Source of the DNA: Mactromeris polynyma
Taxonomy: Eukaryota > Mollusca > Bivalvia > Venerida > Mactridae
Assembly: GCA_032209605.1 (NCBI GenBank)
Contig: JASFXZ010000035.1
Span: 6,363,748 to 6,427,747, forward strand
Direction: 5' to 3'
Length of the DNA stretch: 64,000 nucleotides
Positions 14,029-24,112 of the stretch are shown here, in pieces. The translations under genes and the position numbers were made by a program. A model generated the notes under the pieces. That model was given only the letters and a program-made list of their open reading frames with translations, was not told the origin of the DNA and made no database searches. The stretch's first letter is position 1, and each line of letters begins with the position of its first letter.

Positions 14029-15695
14029 TTAGCATGGTTAGACCTGCAGCGGAGTATATAATGTCTAGCATGGTCACGAACTATAGCAGAGTTGATGCTG
14101 TTTAGCAAAGTTAAAAACTATACCAGAGTTTATGATGTTAAGCATGGTTATACCCATAGTAGAGTTTATGATGTTTAGCACGGTTGAGACCAATAGTAGA
14201 GTTTATGCAGTTTAGAAAAGTTAAGAAATACACCAGTGTTTATGATGTTAAGCATGATTCAGACCAATAGTAGAGTTTATGATGTTGAGCACGGTTGAGA
14301 CCAATAGTAGAGTTTATGATGTTAAGCATGATTGAGACCAATAGTAGAGTTAATGCTGTTTAGCATGATTGAGACCAATAGCAGAGTTTATGCTGTTTAG
14401 CATGATTGAGACCAATAGTAGAGTTAATGCTGTTTAGCATGATTGAGACCAATAGTAGAGTGTATGCTGTTTAGCATGATTGAGAACAATAGTAGAGTTA
14501 ATGATGTTTAGCATGATTGAGACCAATAGTAGAGTGTATGCTGTTTAGCATGATTGAGAACAATAGTAGAGTTTATGCTGTTTAGCATGATTGAGACCCA
14601 TAGCAGAGTTAATGATGTTTAGCATGGTTAGGAGTATAGCAGAGTTTATTATCTTTATCAGTGTTGTGACATATAGCAGAGTTTATAATGTCTAGCATAG
14701 TTATGACTATTAGCTGAGTTTATGATGTTTAGCAGCTTTATGAGCTATAGTAGAGTTTATGATGTTTAGCAGCTTTAAGACCTATAGTAGAGTTTATGAC
14801 GTTTAGTAGCGTTATGAGCTATAGTAGAGTTTATGATGTTTAACATGGGTAAGACCTATAGCAGAGTTTATGATGTTTAGCAGCTTTATGAGCTATAGTA
14901 GAGTTTATGATGTTTAGCAGCTTTAAGACCTATAGTAGAGTTTATGACGTTTAGCAGCGTTATGAGCTATAGTAGAGTTTATGATGTTTAGCAGCTTTAA
15001 GACCTATAGTAGAGTTTATGACGTTTAGCAGCGTTATGAGCTATAGTAGAGTTTATGATGTTTAGCAGCTTTAAGACCTATAGTAGAGTTTATGATGTTT
15101 AGCAGCGTTATGAGCTATAGTAGAGTGTATGATGTTTAACATGGGTAAGACCTATAGCAGAGTTTAGATGTTTAGCAGCGTTATGAGCTATAGTAGAGTT
15201 TATGATGTTTAACATGGGTAAGACCTGTAGCAGAGTTTAGATGTTTAGCAGCGTTATGAGCTATAGTAGAGTTTATGATGTTTAACATGGGTAAGACCTT
15301 TAGCAGAGTTTATGATGTTTAGCAGCCGTAAGACTTACAGCAGAGTTTAAAATGTTTGTCAGCATTTCGACATATAGCAGAGCTTATGCTGGATAGCATA
15401 GTTAAGATCTATAAGAGTTTATGAAGTTTAGAATGGTTAAGACCTATAGAAGAGTTTATGAAGTTTAGAATGGCTAAGACCTATAGAAGAGTTTATGAAG
15501 TTTAGAATGGCTAAGACCTATAGAAGAGTTTATGAAGTTTAGAATGGTTAAGACCTATAGCAGAGTTTATGAAGTTTAGAATGATTAAGACCTATAGAAG
15601 AGTTTATGAAGTTTAGAATGATTAAGACCTATAGAAGAGTTTATGAAGTTTAGAATGATTAAGACCAATAGAAGAGTTTATGAAGTATAGCACAA
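14029..15695. repeat. 37-bp satellite array
   Basis: About 45 diverged copies of a 37-bp unit of the form GAGTTTATGATGTTTAGCA plus a variable middle and TATAGTA. It divides into three blocks. The left block has units with ATGATTGAGACCAATAG. The centre block has alternating CTTTAAGACC and CGTTATGAGC units, making a 74-bp dimer between about 14700 and 15120. The right block has GAAGTTTAGAATGGTTAAGACC. The blocks indicate local, independent rounds of homogenisation. Confidence 0.95.
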
Positions 15696-15842
15696 TTAAA
15701 TTAAGTAAGGAGTTCACATTTGTATTGAAAAAGAACTACTTGATGGCCAAGGTGCAGGCTTTGGCAAATGAAGTCAAATCAAATATTGAGGCATGGGGTA
15801 ATGAAATGTAATTAACAAGTTTAATTCACAAGAAACCCAAAT

Positions 15843-15995
15843 GAAGCATGAAATAAACAGAATTGTTGTATGTTTCGGTGCAAGATGGAAAGTATTTCAC
15901 CTACGCCACTCGTGAAAATATTGCATGGGTTGCTTACTTGTTGAAATAACTTTTGATCTTACACCAAAACATACAAATATTCTCTATTTATTAGT
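15843..15995. mobile_element. foldback element, copy 1 (MITE-like)
   Basis: Two inverted arms of about 55 bp: the left arm contains TTGTATGTTTCGGTGCAAGA, and the right arm contains its near complement, TCTTACACCAAAACATACAA preceded by GAAATAACTTTTGA. The spacer is about 40 bp and there is no coding capacity. A second copy of the same family lies at 17984-18172, which shows that it is a dispersed element and not a unique hairpin. Confidence 0.75.
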
Positions 15996-16820
15996 GTGAA
16001 ATTATATACATATGTTTAAAGGTATGTGCCCGGCATCAATACAGCTTTGTCAGAGATTTACAACTACAATGTACATGATAATCTTGTTGTATTATGTCTA
16101 TAAATGTTTCTGTTTTAATAATTAACTAATACATCAATTATCATATTCAAATAGAATGTTTTGAAACATATTTTTGTTCAATATATGCTTGAGCAAATAT
16201 TTATTGAATATGTTTTAAGTTGTATTTAGTTTTCTTTGAAGAATGTATTATCGATCACCAGTATATTTGACAGTAACTGTAAATACATTTGTATATATTA
16301 ATTTACTAGTTATCAAGTGATATATTATTCTAACCTAGTACATGTAATTGTAATTTTTATAATAAATTTAATGCCAAGATTTCCAGGTATTGGTGTATTA
16401 TCATTTAAAATGAACATACCTTAAGTTAAGTTGATGTTTGGTGTTGCCAACAACAAGCACCTTTGTAAGGCAATGAGATATTTCTATAAGCCACGATCGA
16501 AATTTTAAAGATCAATTGAATTCTTGACACCATTTGGAGGGATGAAAATGAAAAGTCTATACGAGAGCGCTGCTATGGGATTTACAACCTCTTCTGTAAG
16601 TGATGTCATTTCAAGAAAACGCAACATGTTATGTCAATATTTGCAAACAAGATACAATGTTTACTCTCTAGGGTCACTTCGTTTCCATTGCAATATGGGA
16701 CAAAGATTGCTTACTGTCAGTACATGGTGATGTCACATGTGATGTTTTATGTAAATGACCTCACTTAAAGAAGAGGTTGAAATTCATACAGCAGTGCTCA
16801 TAATTATGCTGCTTGATCTA

Positions 16821-16998
16821 CAGTAAAACCTCACAAAAAGACCACCTCAATAGTAAGACCGCCTCATTATTGAGACCATATTTTCAGGGACCAGTTTTCA
16901 ATTTTTCATCCACATTTTAACTAAATAAAAATCAGACCTCCTTATTGATAAGACCAATTTTCTTGAGAACCAATGGTGGTCTAATTTAGGTTTCACAG
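16821..16998. mobile_element. pogo/Tigger-like MITE, copy A
   Basis: 178 bp starting CAGTAAAACCTC and ending in the inverted partner GGTTTCACAG, with TA directly outside both ends (16819-16820 and 16999-17000). This is the expected target duplication for a Tc1/mariner/pogo-group element. The interior has the same AAGACCACCTCAATA-type sequence as the 177-bp copy at 18924-19100. It has no open frame and presumably depended on a transposase supplied elsewhere. Confidence 0.8.
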
Positions 16999-17335
16999 TA
17001 TATGCATAAAGAGTCTCAATCTCATTAAAATCAGCTCCAGTCGCACACTCCTATACTATATGCTAACTGGATCTGATGACTGCACAATACAGGTCACATT
17101 CTTGTGACCTTTGAGTAGCCAATCAAATCGTCGACTGCAAATTGCTGTGGTTTAGAGTTATGAATATTCGTTGATCTCAGACGAGCTCCGTAAATTCTAT
17201 TTGAGCGTAGATCATGCATATCTATTTTAGATCCTAACAGCAGAAAGTAATGGAGCTAAAGTTAGGGGCTGGTTTCAATGAGATTGATAGAGTCTTAAAG
17301 ACTAGCTTAACTCAATTTGATTATCACCAGAATTT

Positions 17336-17606
17336 TGACAACAAATATTAACTAACAGAGCTAACCCACCATTTTGTATTTACATTTTTTACATTTTATA
17401 TTATACCATAGTGCAGGTTTACCTCATTACTGACACACAGGAAGTGGTAGCAAATTGTATAGTGATTGTTACCTCCCTTGCCATTTCTTCCTTGAGCATA
17501 ATTTAGTAGGAAATACTCAGAATATCATTTTAATTTTTACAAATCTTTAAGATAATAGCATTTATTCTGGTGGATTAGCTCTTTTGGTTAATATTTCCTG
17601 TTTATA
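17336..17606. mobile_element. foldback arms around an AT-rich spacer
   Basis: The left arm (17336-17373, ending AACAGAGCTAACCCACCA) is inverted at 17569-17606 (starting TGGTGGATTAGCTCTTTTGG). The same arms occur at 22053-22135 with a much shorter spacer. They lie inside the larger repeat shared by the two loci. Confidence 0.65.
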
Positions 17607-17983
17607 TGATGGATTATGTGACAGTCTAACTTACCATGTGATGTGTGTCAGCATCTCAGCACCAGAAACCGCTCTCAACAATGACTATCATATACACAAA
17701 CATATCATTGAATGGAGACCTGAAAGTAAAGGAGGAATTTTGTTACATATCTACAGCCATCAATTTCATTAAAATCCTCACAGCTCAATGTTGCAGGGCA
17801 GACCCCTTCCCCTTGCACACTTTCTTCGAATAAATTACGCAATTCCTTACTTACATCTGAAATGTTTGTCTGTGAAATTATCAAAAAGATAATGACAACA
17901 TATAAACGGCGTCATGTAAAAAATTGAGGTATTGAACAGAAATTTGAAGTAATTAATAAGTGTAAAAAATAAAAAGGACGAAA

Positions 17984-18172
17984 ATGATGCATGAAATAAA
18001 TAGAACATCTGTATGTTTCGGTGTGAGATCGAGTCATTTCACCTCATGAGTATCTGACTTAAATTTTCACTTGCAGTTATGTCACTTTCGATAATATTCT
18101 CTCTGCTGCTCACTCAGTGAAATAACTTTCGATCTTACATGGAAACACACAAATATCCACTATTTAATCATG
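17984..18172. mobile_element. foldback element, copy 2 (MITE-like)
   Basis: Same family as 15843-15995. GATGCATGAAATAAATAGAA and TGTATGTTTCGGTGTGAGAT on the left are mirrored on the right by GAAATAACTTTCGATCTTAC and AACACACAAATAT. The spacer is longer and partly different from copy 1. There is no coding potential. Confidence 0.72.
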
Positions 18173-18923
18173 ATTCTTGTAAAAATGTGAACATTTTACA
18201 GTCGCAAAAATGTCTATAAATAAAAAAAACAGAAATATTGTTGCAAACATTTCTAGGTTACCAGTATTCATATATCCTTTCCTCTACCACTGCTACCTAA
18301 TACAGACCATGCAATGGGGTCTTGAGATCTATATTTATTATATATTATGAAAACACAAAGTATGCACAATGCTATATATTGGGTGGGTGGGAAAGTTTAA
18401 TGCAGTCTAATGCGATCGCGAGTCGTGGACCCCTCTCATCGCGTTGTAATGGAGTTGCAGTGTACTATCATACACCAAAGCAGTACCACAGCATTTATTT
18501 AAACATAACATGAGAATCACTTATAATCCCACAGTGCAGAACTTCAGCTAATTTGGACATATTTGTACTTTCAAAGCCAGCAGAAGACACCAATGACTAA
18601 TTACAGAAATGTAATATCATTTTCAATCTAGTCAATACATAATTATACTTATACAGAACACTTATATGACATATTTACCTACACTAAATTATAATACTTG
18701 TTTTAAACATAAATTATGAAGATTGTTATGGTAATATTGTAATTATGATATTCGGGCTTTAGTATGCTGTTAATAACTGGTTAATTTGCTAAAAATTATC
18801 ACTGCCATTTGATATTTAACCCATTTCTTTATTCTAGCCATTTTAGATCTATGAACAATTGTGAAGAAGATTGTATTGCCTGGTTCAGAATAATCTTGGC
18901 AGCTCTTAATTAAAATACTTGAA

Positions 18924-19100
18924 CAGTAAAACCTCACTTAAAGACCACCTCAATAACAAAACCACCTCAAAATTAAGCATACAACTTTCAAGTCCATTGT
19001 CACCATTTTGCTCTTTATTCAACCTCAATATTAAGACCAACTCAAAAAGAAGACCCGTTTTCAAGGGTCCCAAGGTGGTATTATTATAGAGGTTTTACTG
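18924..19100. mobile_element. pogo/Tigger-like MITE, copy B
   Basis: 177 bp with perfect 12-bp inverted ends, CAGTAAAACCTC and GAGGTTTTACTG. TA follows the right end (19101-19102), while the left flank reads AA, probably a mutated TA. Length and interior match copy A at 16821-16998. A truncated relative with CAGTAGACATTGTAG and AAGAGACCACC is at 24902-24975. Confidence 0.82.
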
Positions 19101-19209
19101 TACTTTATTGATATAGCATTTCATGTATTAAACCCATACCCAATGACAGTAATCAAGAATGGGAAGAATATATGCATTATAGTACATTAATTTGGCTCCA
19201 TCAGTTAGA

Positions 19210-19460
19210 TCATACCAGAATCCGTTCATGAACTGATGAACTCTTTATGAACATTCATGAAATGTTAATGAATAGTCATGAACTGTCCTTCACTGTCCAC
19301 CAAACATCCATTAAAACAAATTCATGTACCCAATGTCATTAATTAATTTCTAGCATTAAAACTAGTTCATGAACCAAAGTTCATTAATTTTGATGAATTG
19401 TTTAACCACTTAACATGATAATTTCTCAAAAACACAGTTATTTTATGTACTCAGTGATTG
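19210..19460. repeat. TTCATGAAC-rich repeat, left part
   Basis: A cluster of TTCATGAAC, ATGAACTT and related palindromic words with no coding sense. The same vocabulary resumes at 21275-21370, on the far side of the mariner and a SINE. The two parts may be one older repeat split by later insertions, but I cannot align them end to end. Confidence 0.45.
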
Positions 19461-19469
19461 ACTACAGTA

Positions 19470-20808
19470 CGAGGGGCATTTTATAATTAGTGGCAACGAT
19501 CCAATATTTTATCGATTTTCACGTGCATCCACTAGTGTAGCATACCGATGGAAAGAGTATTGATTTTTCCGTTCACCTGGCAAAAAATTACACGCGAATC
19601 ACGTGCAAATGAACTTTAAAATGAAGTTTGAAATAGCGTGGTACATTATAGTGGCTATAAAAATGGCTGAAGCTAATAGCGATTTTCACGAGGAGCAAAG
19701 GGCGTATTGCTAAATACGTGGATTGCTTGGCTTGAGCGCTTTAGATATTCAATCTGATTTAGTCAAAGTATATGGAGAAAGTGCTCTTCCATATCGCACA
19801 GTTGCCCGGTGGGTTTCTCTCTTTAAAGATGGCAGATCTAACATTAAAGATGAGGCCCGTCCACGGCGCCCAGAATCTGCAGTGTCTGACAAAGACATCT
19901 GCACTGTAAAAGATATAATAGAAACAGATGCCAGATGTACTGTTGAACAGATCGGGGAGATATCGGGTCTCAATTTGTCATGGGTTTTCTTGATTTTAAA
20001 GGAAAAGTTAAACATACACAAGGTTTGTGCGCGCTGGATACCGCACTTGCTCACCCCTGAGCAGAAGAGGGAGCGGGTAGAGAAAGCTTCGGCTCTTCTC
20101 ACTATGTTTAGAAATAAAGACCCCAGGCGCCTCAAAGAAAATGTAACAGGTGATGAAACATGGCTGTACTTTTTTGAGCCTGCCACTAAAGAAAATAACA
20201 AAATGTGGATAGGTGAAAATAATCAACGGCCTGTAATTGCACGGCGCAGTAGAAGTGTCAGACGCGTTATGTATGCCCTGTTTTTCGATTCCGATGGAAT
20301 TGTGGCCCAATCCCAGTCCCTGAACGCAGAAGTGTTACTGGTATATTATACAAAGAAAATATACTACCGGCTGTTGTTAACTATTACACAACAAAGCGCC
20401 CACGGACAGGGGTCCGCGGCATCAAGTTGCTACATGACAATGCACCAGCACATCGTTCAGCTGTAGTACAAGATGATCTGAAGGAGCATCATATTCATGT
20501 TTTATCACACCCTCCATATAGCCCAGATCTCTCTCCCTGTGACTTTTGGTTGAACCCATATATTAAATCATGCTTGTGAGGGCGCCTCTTTGAAACGCGC
20601 AGCGCCGTAGGCAGCGCGTTATATCAGTGTATAAACAGTATACCCAAAGAACGCTTTAAAGGTGCATTTTCTGAGTGGCTAATTCGACTTGAAAAGTGTG
20701 TACAGTCGCAGGGAGAGTACTTTGAAGGTCTCAAATAGTCATTTATGGGTTAATGATAGGGGTTTGAATAACCCGCCGCTGTTGCCATTACTTATCAAAT
20801 GCCCCTCG
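19470..20808 (+). mobile_element. near-complete mariner element (1339 bp)
   Basis: Terminal inverted repeats are CGAGGGGCATTTTATAATTA at the left and, read inward from the right, CGAGGGGCATTTGATAAGTA. Both are followed by TGGCAAC. TA lies outside each end (19468-19469 and 20809-20810), the standard mariner target duplication. The length is typical of the family. The single transposase gene (separate entry) is broken, so the copy is not autonomous, although both ends appear intact. Confidence 0.95.
19663..20738 (+). pseudogene. mariner transposase, DD34D type, inactivated
   Basis: The family cuts and pastes its own element by binding the inverted repeats and cleaving at TA. The likely start is ATG 19663 (MAEANSDFHEEQRAY). 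A TAA at 19711-19713 interrupts the frame. The helix-turn-helix DNA-binding half covers about 19723-20090 (RTVARWVSLF, then CARWIPHLLTPEQK). The first catalytic Asp is in VTGDETW near 20150. A net loss of one base at about 20309-20311 moves the rest to another frame, where the second Asp (LHDNAPAH) and third Asp (SPDLSPCDFW) follow exactly 34 residues apart. A further TGA, probably decayed from CGA, is at 20577-20579, and the natural TAG is at 20736-20738. That makes two nonsense codons and one frameshift. The total of about 358 codons is near the usual 345. Confidence 0.93.
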
Positions 20809-21084
20809 TATTTAAGCTTTTGATGTAAAGGTTTACTTACAGTGGTCGTTTATTAATGGAACAGTCTTCATTTTAATTGATACATTTTGTGTCATTGCTA
20901 TAAGCAACCATTTACGGCTTAGACTATTAACATTCTGTAATAGTGACGATGGAATTCACATTCCACAAACAGCTGATAAGAGCTGACTGACCATTCTGTA
21001 TATTGTTTCCTCAGTATCTTTTCAATTGAATTTGTTTAAATAACCCCCTACTAACAGCTGTCTTCATTTAACAGCTCCATAGTC

Positions 21085-21270
21085 AGTGCAGTCCTTGGTT
21101 TCACTGCAAGCGACTGAAAGCTTCCCCACTTGAATCAGCAGTGGGAGGTGAATGACCTCAGAAAGATTCTTAGATCAAATCACGACAGTGACCGTAGCTG
21201 GACGGACCCAGGATTGAACCGGGTCCTTCAGGCTGGTAGTCTAGCTTGCTACTGACCACGCCAGATTTAA
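21085..21270 (-). mobile_element. tRNA-headed SINE, copy 1
   Basis: On the minus strand, about 21263-21196 has a tRNA-like promoter: TGGCGTGGTCAGTAGCAAGC (A box) and GGTTCAATCCTGG (B box). It is followed by a body ending in CCCACTGCTGATTCAAGTGG. The body (on plus, CTTCCCCACTTGAATCAG and GAATGACCTCAGA) recurs at 23955-24112 and more weakly at 29175-29395. RNA polymerase III would start at the right end and read leftwards. Confidence 0.65.
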
Positions 21271-21274
21271 ACCC

Positions 21275-21370
21275 ATTGAAATGCATTCATGAATAGTTCA
21301 TGAACTGTGCATAAACATTGTGTAAATTTATCCATGAGCTTGATGAACTTGAACGTCCAAGAACTTAAAT
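21275..21370. repeat. TTCATGAAC-rich repeat, right part
   Basis: Contains CATTCATGAATAGTTCATGA and GATGAACTTGAACG, words shared with 19210-19460. It may be the continuation of that repeat beyond the mariner and SINE insertions. Confidence 0.4.
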
Positions 21371-21384
21371 ATTATATTTCAAAT

Positions 21385-21790
21385 GTACAATTTTGACCTA
21401 TTTATGAACAGACCAAAATTATTTATGTAACGGAAGAGGACCACCTAAGGATCATTACTGTAAAGTTTGATCAAAATCCATTCAAGGGTTTAAGAGGAGA
21501 TGACGTTTATAGTTTCCACTATATACATATAGGATCATTCCTGTGAAGTTTGGTCAAAATCCATTGAGTAGTTTAGGAGATGTTGTTTATAGTTTCCACT
21601 ATATACATTTAGGGAACATGGTCCCGCCCCTGGCAGCCATGTTTTTTTGACGGAACTTAATAATTTATGCAATCTTGTATGATGACCACTATAGACAATG
21701 CTACACACAAAATATCAGAGCTGTAGACATTAAGGTTTTGGACAAAAAGATTTTCAAAGTTTACATATTTTACTAAATTTTCACGGTTAC
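21385..21790. repeat. bivalve-type dispersed repeat (GAAGTTTGGTCAAAATCC family)
   Basis: Contains AGGACCACCTAAGGATCATT, AGTTTGGTCAAAATCCATTG, ATAGTTTCCACTATATACAT, a GGCAGCCATGTTTTTTTGAC segment and GGAACTTAATAATTTATGCA, in the same order as at 39262-39930. An 87-90 bp block (GATCATT to ATACATATAGG) is tandemly duplicated at 21450-21625. No protein is encoded. I do not know how this element class moves. Confidence 0.75.
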
Positions 21791-21960
21791 AATTTAACGA
21801 CTTATTTTGATTTGCTAATATAGTGAAAATTGGATACAAGCAAAATAATGATATATGCTGTCCATTTAAAATAGAATTTTAACCTAAGATATAGTCCTTA
21901 AGTTTAGTTAATGTTCGGTGTTGCCAATAGCCTAGTGCTTTGCTTATTCAATTGAATATT

Positions 21961-22032
21961 TTGAGGGGTGAAAGTGAAAAAGTCTATATGAATATAGAAT
22001 GTTATAGACAGAGTATTGCTTTCATCCCTCAA
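21961..22032. mobile_element. 72-bp TTGAGGGGTGAAAG MITE, copy 1
   Basis: Begins TTGAGGGGTGAAAGTGAAAA and ends with the inverted partner GCTTTCATCCCTCAA. The length of 72 bp equals that of the copy at 28626-28697. A third, more decayed copy is at about 26996-27071. No target duplication is evident. Confidence 0.75.
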
Positions 22033-22052
22033 TCAGCAGAATCACCACAATA

Positions 22053-22135
22053 AAATATTGACTAACAGAGCTAACCAATATGAGGCATAAGTATCAATGC
22101 TGGTGGGTTAGCTCTTTCATCAGTATTTGTTGTTC
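22053..22135. mobile_element. short foldback element
   Basis: The left arm (AATATTGACTAACAGAGCTAACC) and the right arm (GGTGGGTTAGCTCTTTCATC followed by AGTATTTGTTGTTC) are inverted around a spacer of about 25 bp. The same arms occur at 17336-17606. Confidence 0.6.
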
Positions 22136-22400
22136 ATATGTAGAATTCTGTGACAGTTTTATTTAACTCACCATGAAATGTATCCCAGGATCTCCGCACA
22201 AGACATGTTTCTCAACAATGACCAGCAGATACACCAACAAATAATGAATGTAGACCTGAAATTAAAGAAGTAAATTTGTTACACAATTTTCATTAAATAG
22301 TTAACAAAGAAATCCTTCCAGCTCAATTTCGGCATGCAGACGACTCCAACAGAATTTGTCCAATTACATCATGTAATTCTATATCTCACATTTATAACAT

Positions 22401-23481
22401 AACATACAAAGAAGAGTGGTAATAATTTTGATAACTCACTTGTGAAATAACAACTCATGTGCGTGACATCACAACAAAACAATCGAGACAAAGGTGCACT
22501 CAATGATGTTGATATTGTTAAATATGCGTTCTGTACCAAGTATGACATTTTCTTTCATTGGAAATTATTGTCTTCGAATACAATATGTGATATAATTATT
22601 TAAACTTGTATCATGTGGGCTGGAATAAAGGAACATGAAAAGGGCAGATAACAATGTGATCATTTAGGGCAGGCGGTCACTAAAGCAGATTTGACTGTAT
22701 TTTACATGATTTAAACATGAATTAATTCATTTACATTTACTCTCTTTTATTTAGTGTAAAAATATTTATTCAAACTAAAAATGTTCTTACTTCGAGTTTC
22801 ACCTTTAATCACATAGACCATGTAGGAAAAATTGTCATTTTCCAAACGTTAAGGGGCCGATTTAAAACTTTGCATGTTTTATGTCCACTACGACAGTTAC
22901 TAGCTGTTCTTATAGACTAGTTTTCTGATCTTATAAATTTACTTTTAAATCGAGTGTGATAATAGCAGTATATTCATTTTCACATATTATCAACATGCAT
23001 ACATAATTACAAAAAATATATCATTTATCTTACATTGAACTTTTTATTGTTGCCATTAATGTTAGAAAATTAACAAATTATTTATTTCTGTTAATTCCAT
23101 AGTAAAGTCATTGTTGTTCAATAACCCTCAAGAATATATACTTAACACCATTAAAAATGCAATTGTTTTAATATGGCTTCATTTTGTACATGGTGTTAAA
23201 AGCTACCAACTGTTACCGATGATTAAAATATTGTTAAAAAAGTATTGAAACTATGGACCAATAATTCATATTTCATGATTGAATAAGTTCAGGAAATTGT
23301 GTTAGTGAATTAGTGTAGAATTATTACTTCTTTATGTCATGTTTTCAACGAAGCTGGGATGGTTAGGCCCTAACAATAATGATCAGGAGACGTTAACTTC
23401 AAGAATATATTACATCAGTAATAGTATGGAGCCAATATCAATTATTTATTATCTACCATATTTGACAGTTATCATTTTCAG
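22401..23481. other. AT-rich DNA, nothing recognised
   Basis: No long open frame, tandem repeat or transposon end was recognised. A possible pogo-MITE tail (TTTGACTGTA) lies near 22690. Confidence 0.5.
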
Positions 23482-23579
23482 GTAGATGGGAGACAATCTC
23501 ATTTAGAGGAAATGGCTTTAACAAAACCACTTATCAACGAAGATTATTCTTGATATTTATCCAAGAAAGCCGCACATGG
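23482..23579 (+). CDS. weak candidate exon
   Basis: An acceptor (TTATCATTTTCAG) ends at 23481. It is followed by 98 nt and a donor ACATGG|GTAAGG at 23580-23581. The frame starting after two bases is open across the whole segment (RWETISFRGNGFNKTTYQRR and onward). The frame starting at the first base gives VDGRQSHLEEMALTKPLINE and stops soon after. Neither resembles a known family. The acceptor CAGGTAGAT could equally be read as a donor, so this is a weak call. Confidence 0.2.
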
Positions 23580-23954
23580 GTAAGGAGCCGAGAAGAAACA
23601 ATTACGCACTTATAATATGACCCTCAAGCGTGACCTTGACCAAACATTGCTGGAATAAGCAGATTAATAACCTAGCAGATAGAAAATTGTATAAATATTG
23701 TCATATCCTTATAACAATTAACTGGAGAACATTATATCACAGTCAAAGGATCAATCTAAATGTTTTATAACTTCAAAAATAGTTCATAGTGCTGATGGGT
23801 TAAGTATTTGTGCAATTTCATATGTATATAGATAATTTGTATGTTTTAATCAGGTTTTGCCAATTAATCAACAACTTTTTGGTATATGGTGGTGAGTTTC
23901 CATGCAGTTTCCATGCAGTTTCCATGGAATTAATTAACAACAAATACTAACTTG

Positions 23955-24112
23955 CCCTTAGGCAAGCAGCTGACAACTTCCCCACATGAATCAGAGGTGG
24001 AGAACAAATGACAGTAGCCAAATGTCCGAGAAAAACATGACCTGCCCAGTCTGCTGGAATGGAACCCGGGCTTCCCAGGTAACAGCCTATAGTGCTCTAA
24101 CCAACGAGGTAC
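23955..24112 (-). mobile_element. tRNA-headed SINE, copy 2
   Basis: Minus-strand tRNA-like head at about 24110-24043: CTCGTTGGTTAGAGCACTAT (A box) and CCCGGGTTCCATTCC (B box). The body to the left (ACTTCCCCACATGAATCAGA on plus) matches the 21085-21270 copy. Nearby, TTTCCATGCAG is repeated at 23897-23930. Confidence 0.65.

Larger units (their letters stand above)
16420..17830. repeat. large dispersed repeat, copy 1
   Basis: Segments here match, in order, the 21890-22400 region. These are GTTGATGTTTGGTGTTGCCA near 16431, GGGATGAAAATGAAAAGTCT near 16541, the AACAGAGCTAACCCACCA foldback arms, and a stretch near 17640-17805 with CTCAACAATGAC, GAGACCTGAAA and CAGCTCAATGTTGCAG. The copy is longer because a pogo-like MITE (16821-16998) and other DNA sit inside it. 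No transposase is visible, so it looks non-autonomous or decayed. Open frames at 16524-16730 and 17584-17833 lie within it and resemble no known protein. Confidence 0.65.
21890..22400. repeat. large dispersed repeat, copy 2
   Basis: Shorter relative of 16420-17830: AATGTTCGGTGTTGCCAATA, a MITE at 21961-22032, foldback arms with CTAACAGAGCTAACC, then CTCAACAATGACCAG, TAGACCTGAAATTAAAG and CAGCTCAATTTCGGCA. The order of segments is conserved, and internal insertions account for the length difference. Confidence 0.65.

Noticed and set aside
19749..20310. Minus-strand open frames of 100-150 codons in the mariner
   Set aside because: They are antisense to the recognisable transposase and have no family match of their own.
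20311..20466. Continuation of the first mariner frame past 20310
   Set aside because: After the frameshift the true catalytic motifs are in another frame; this tail is spurious.
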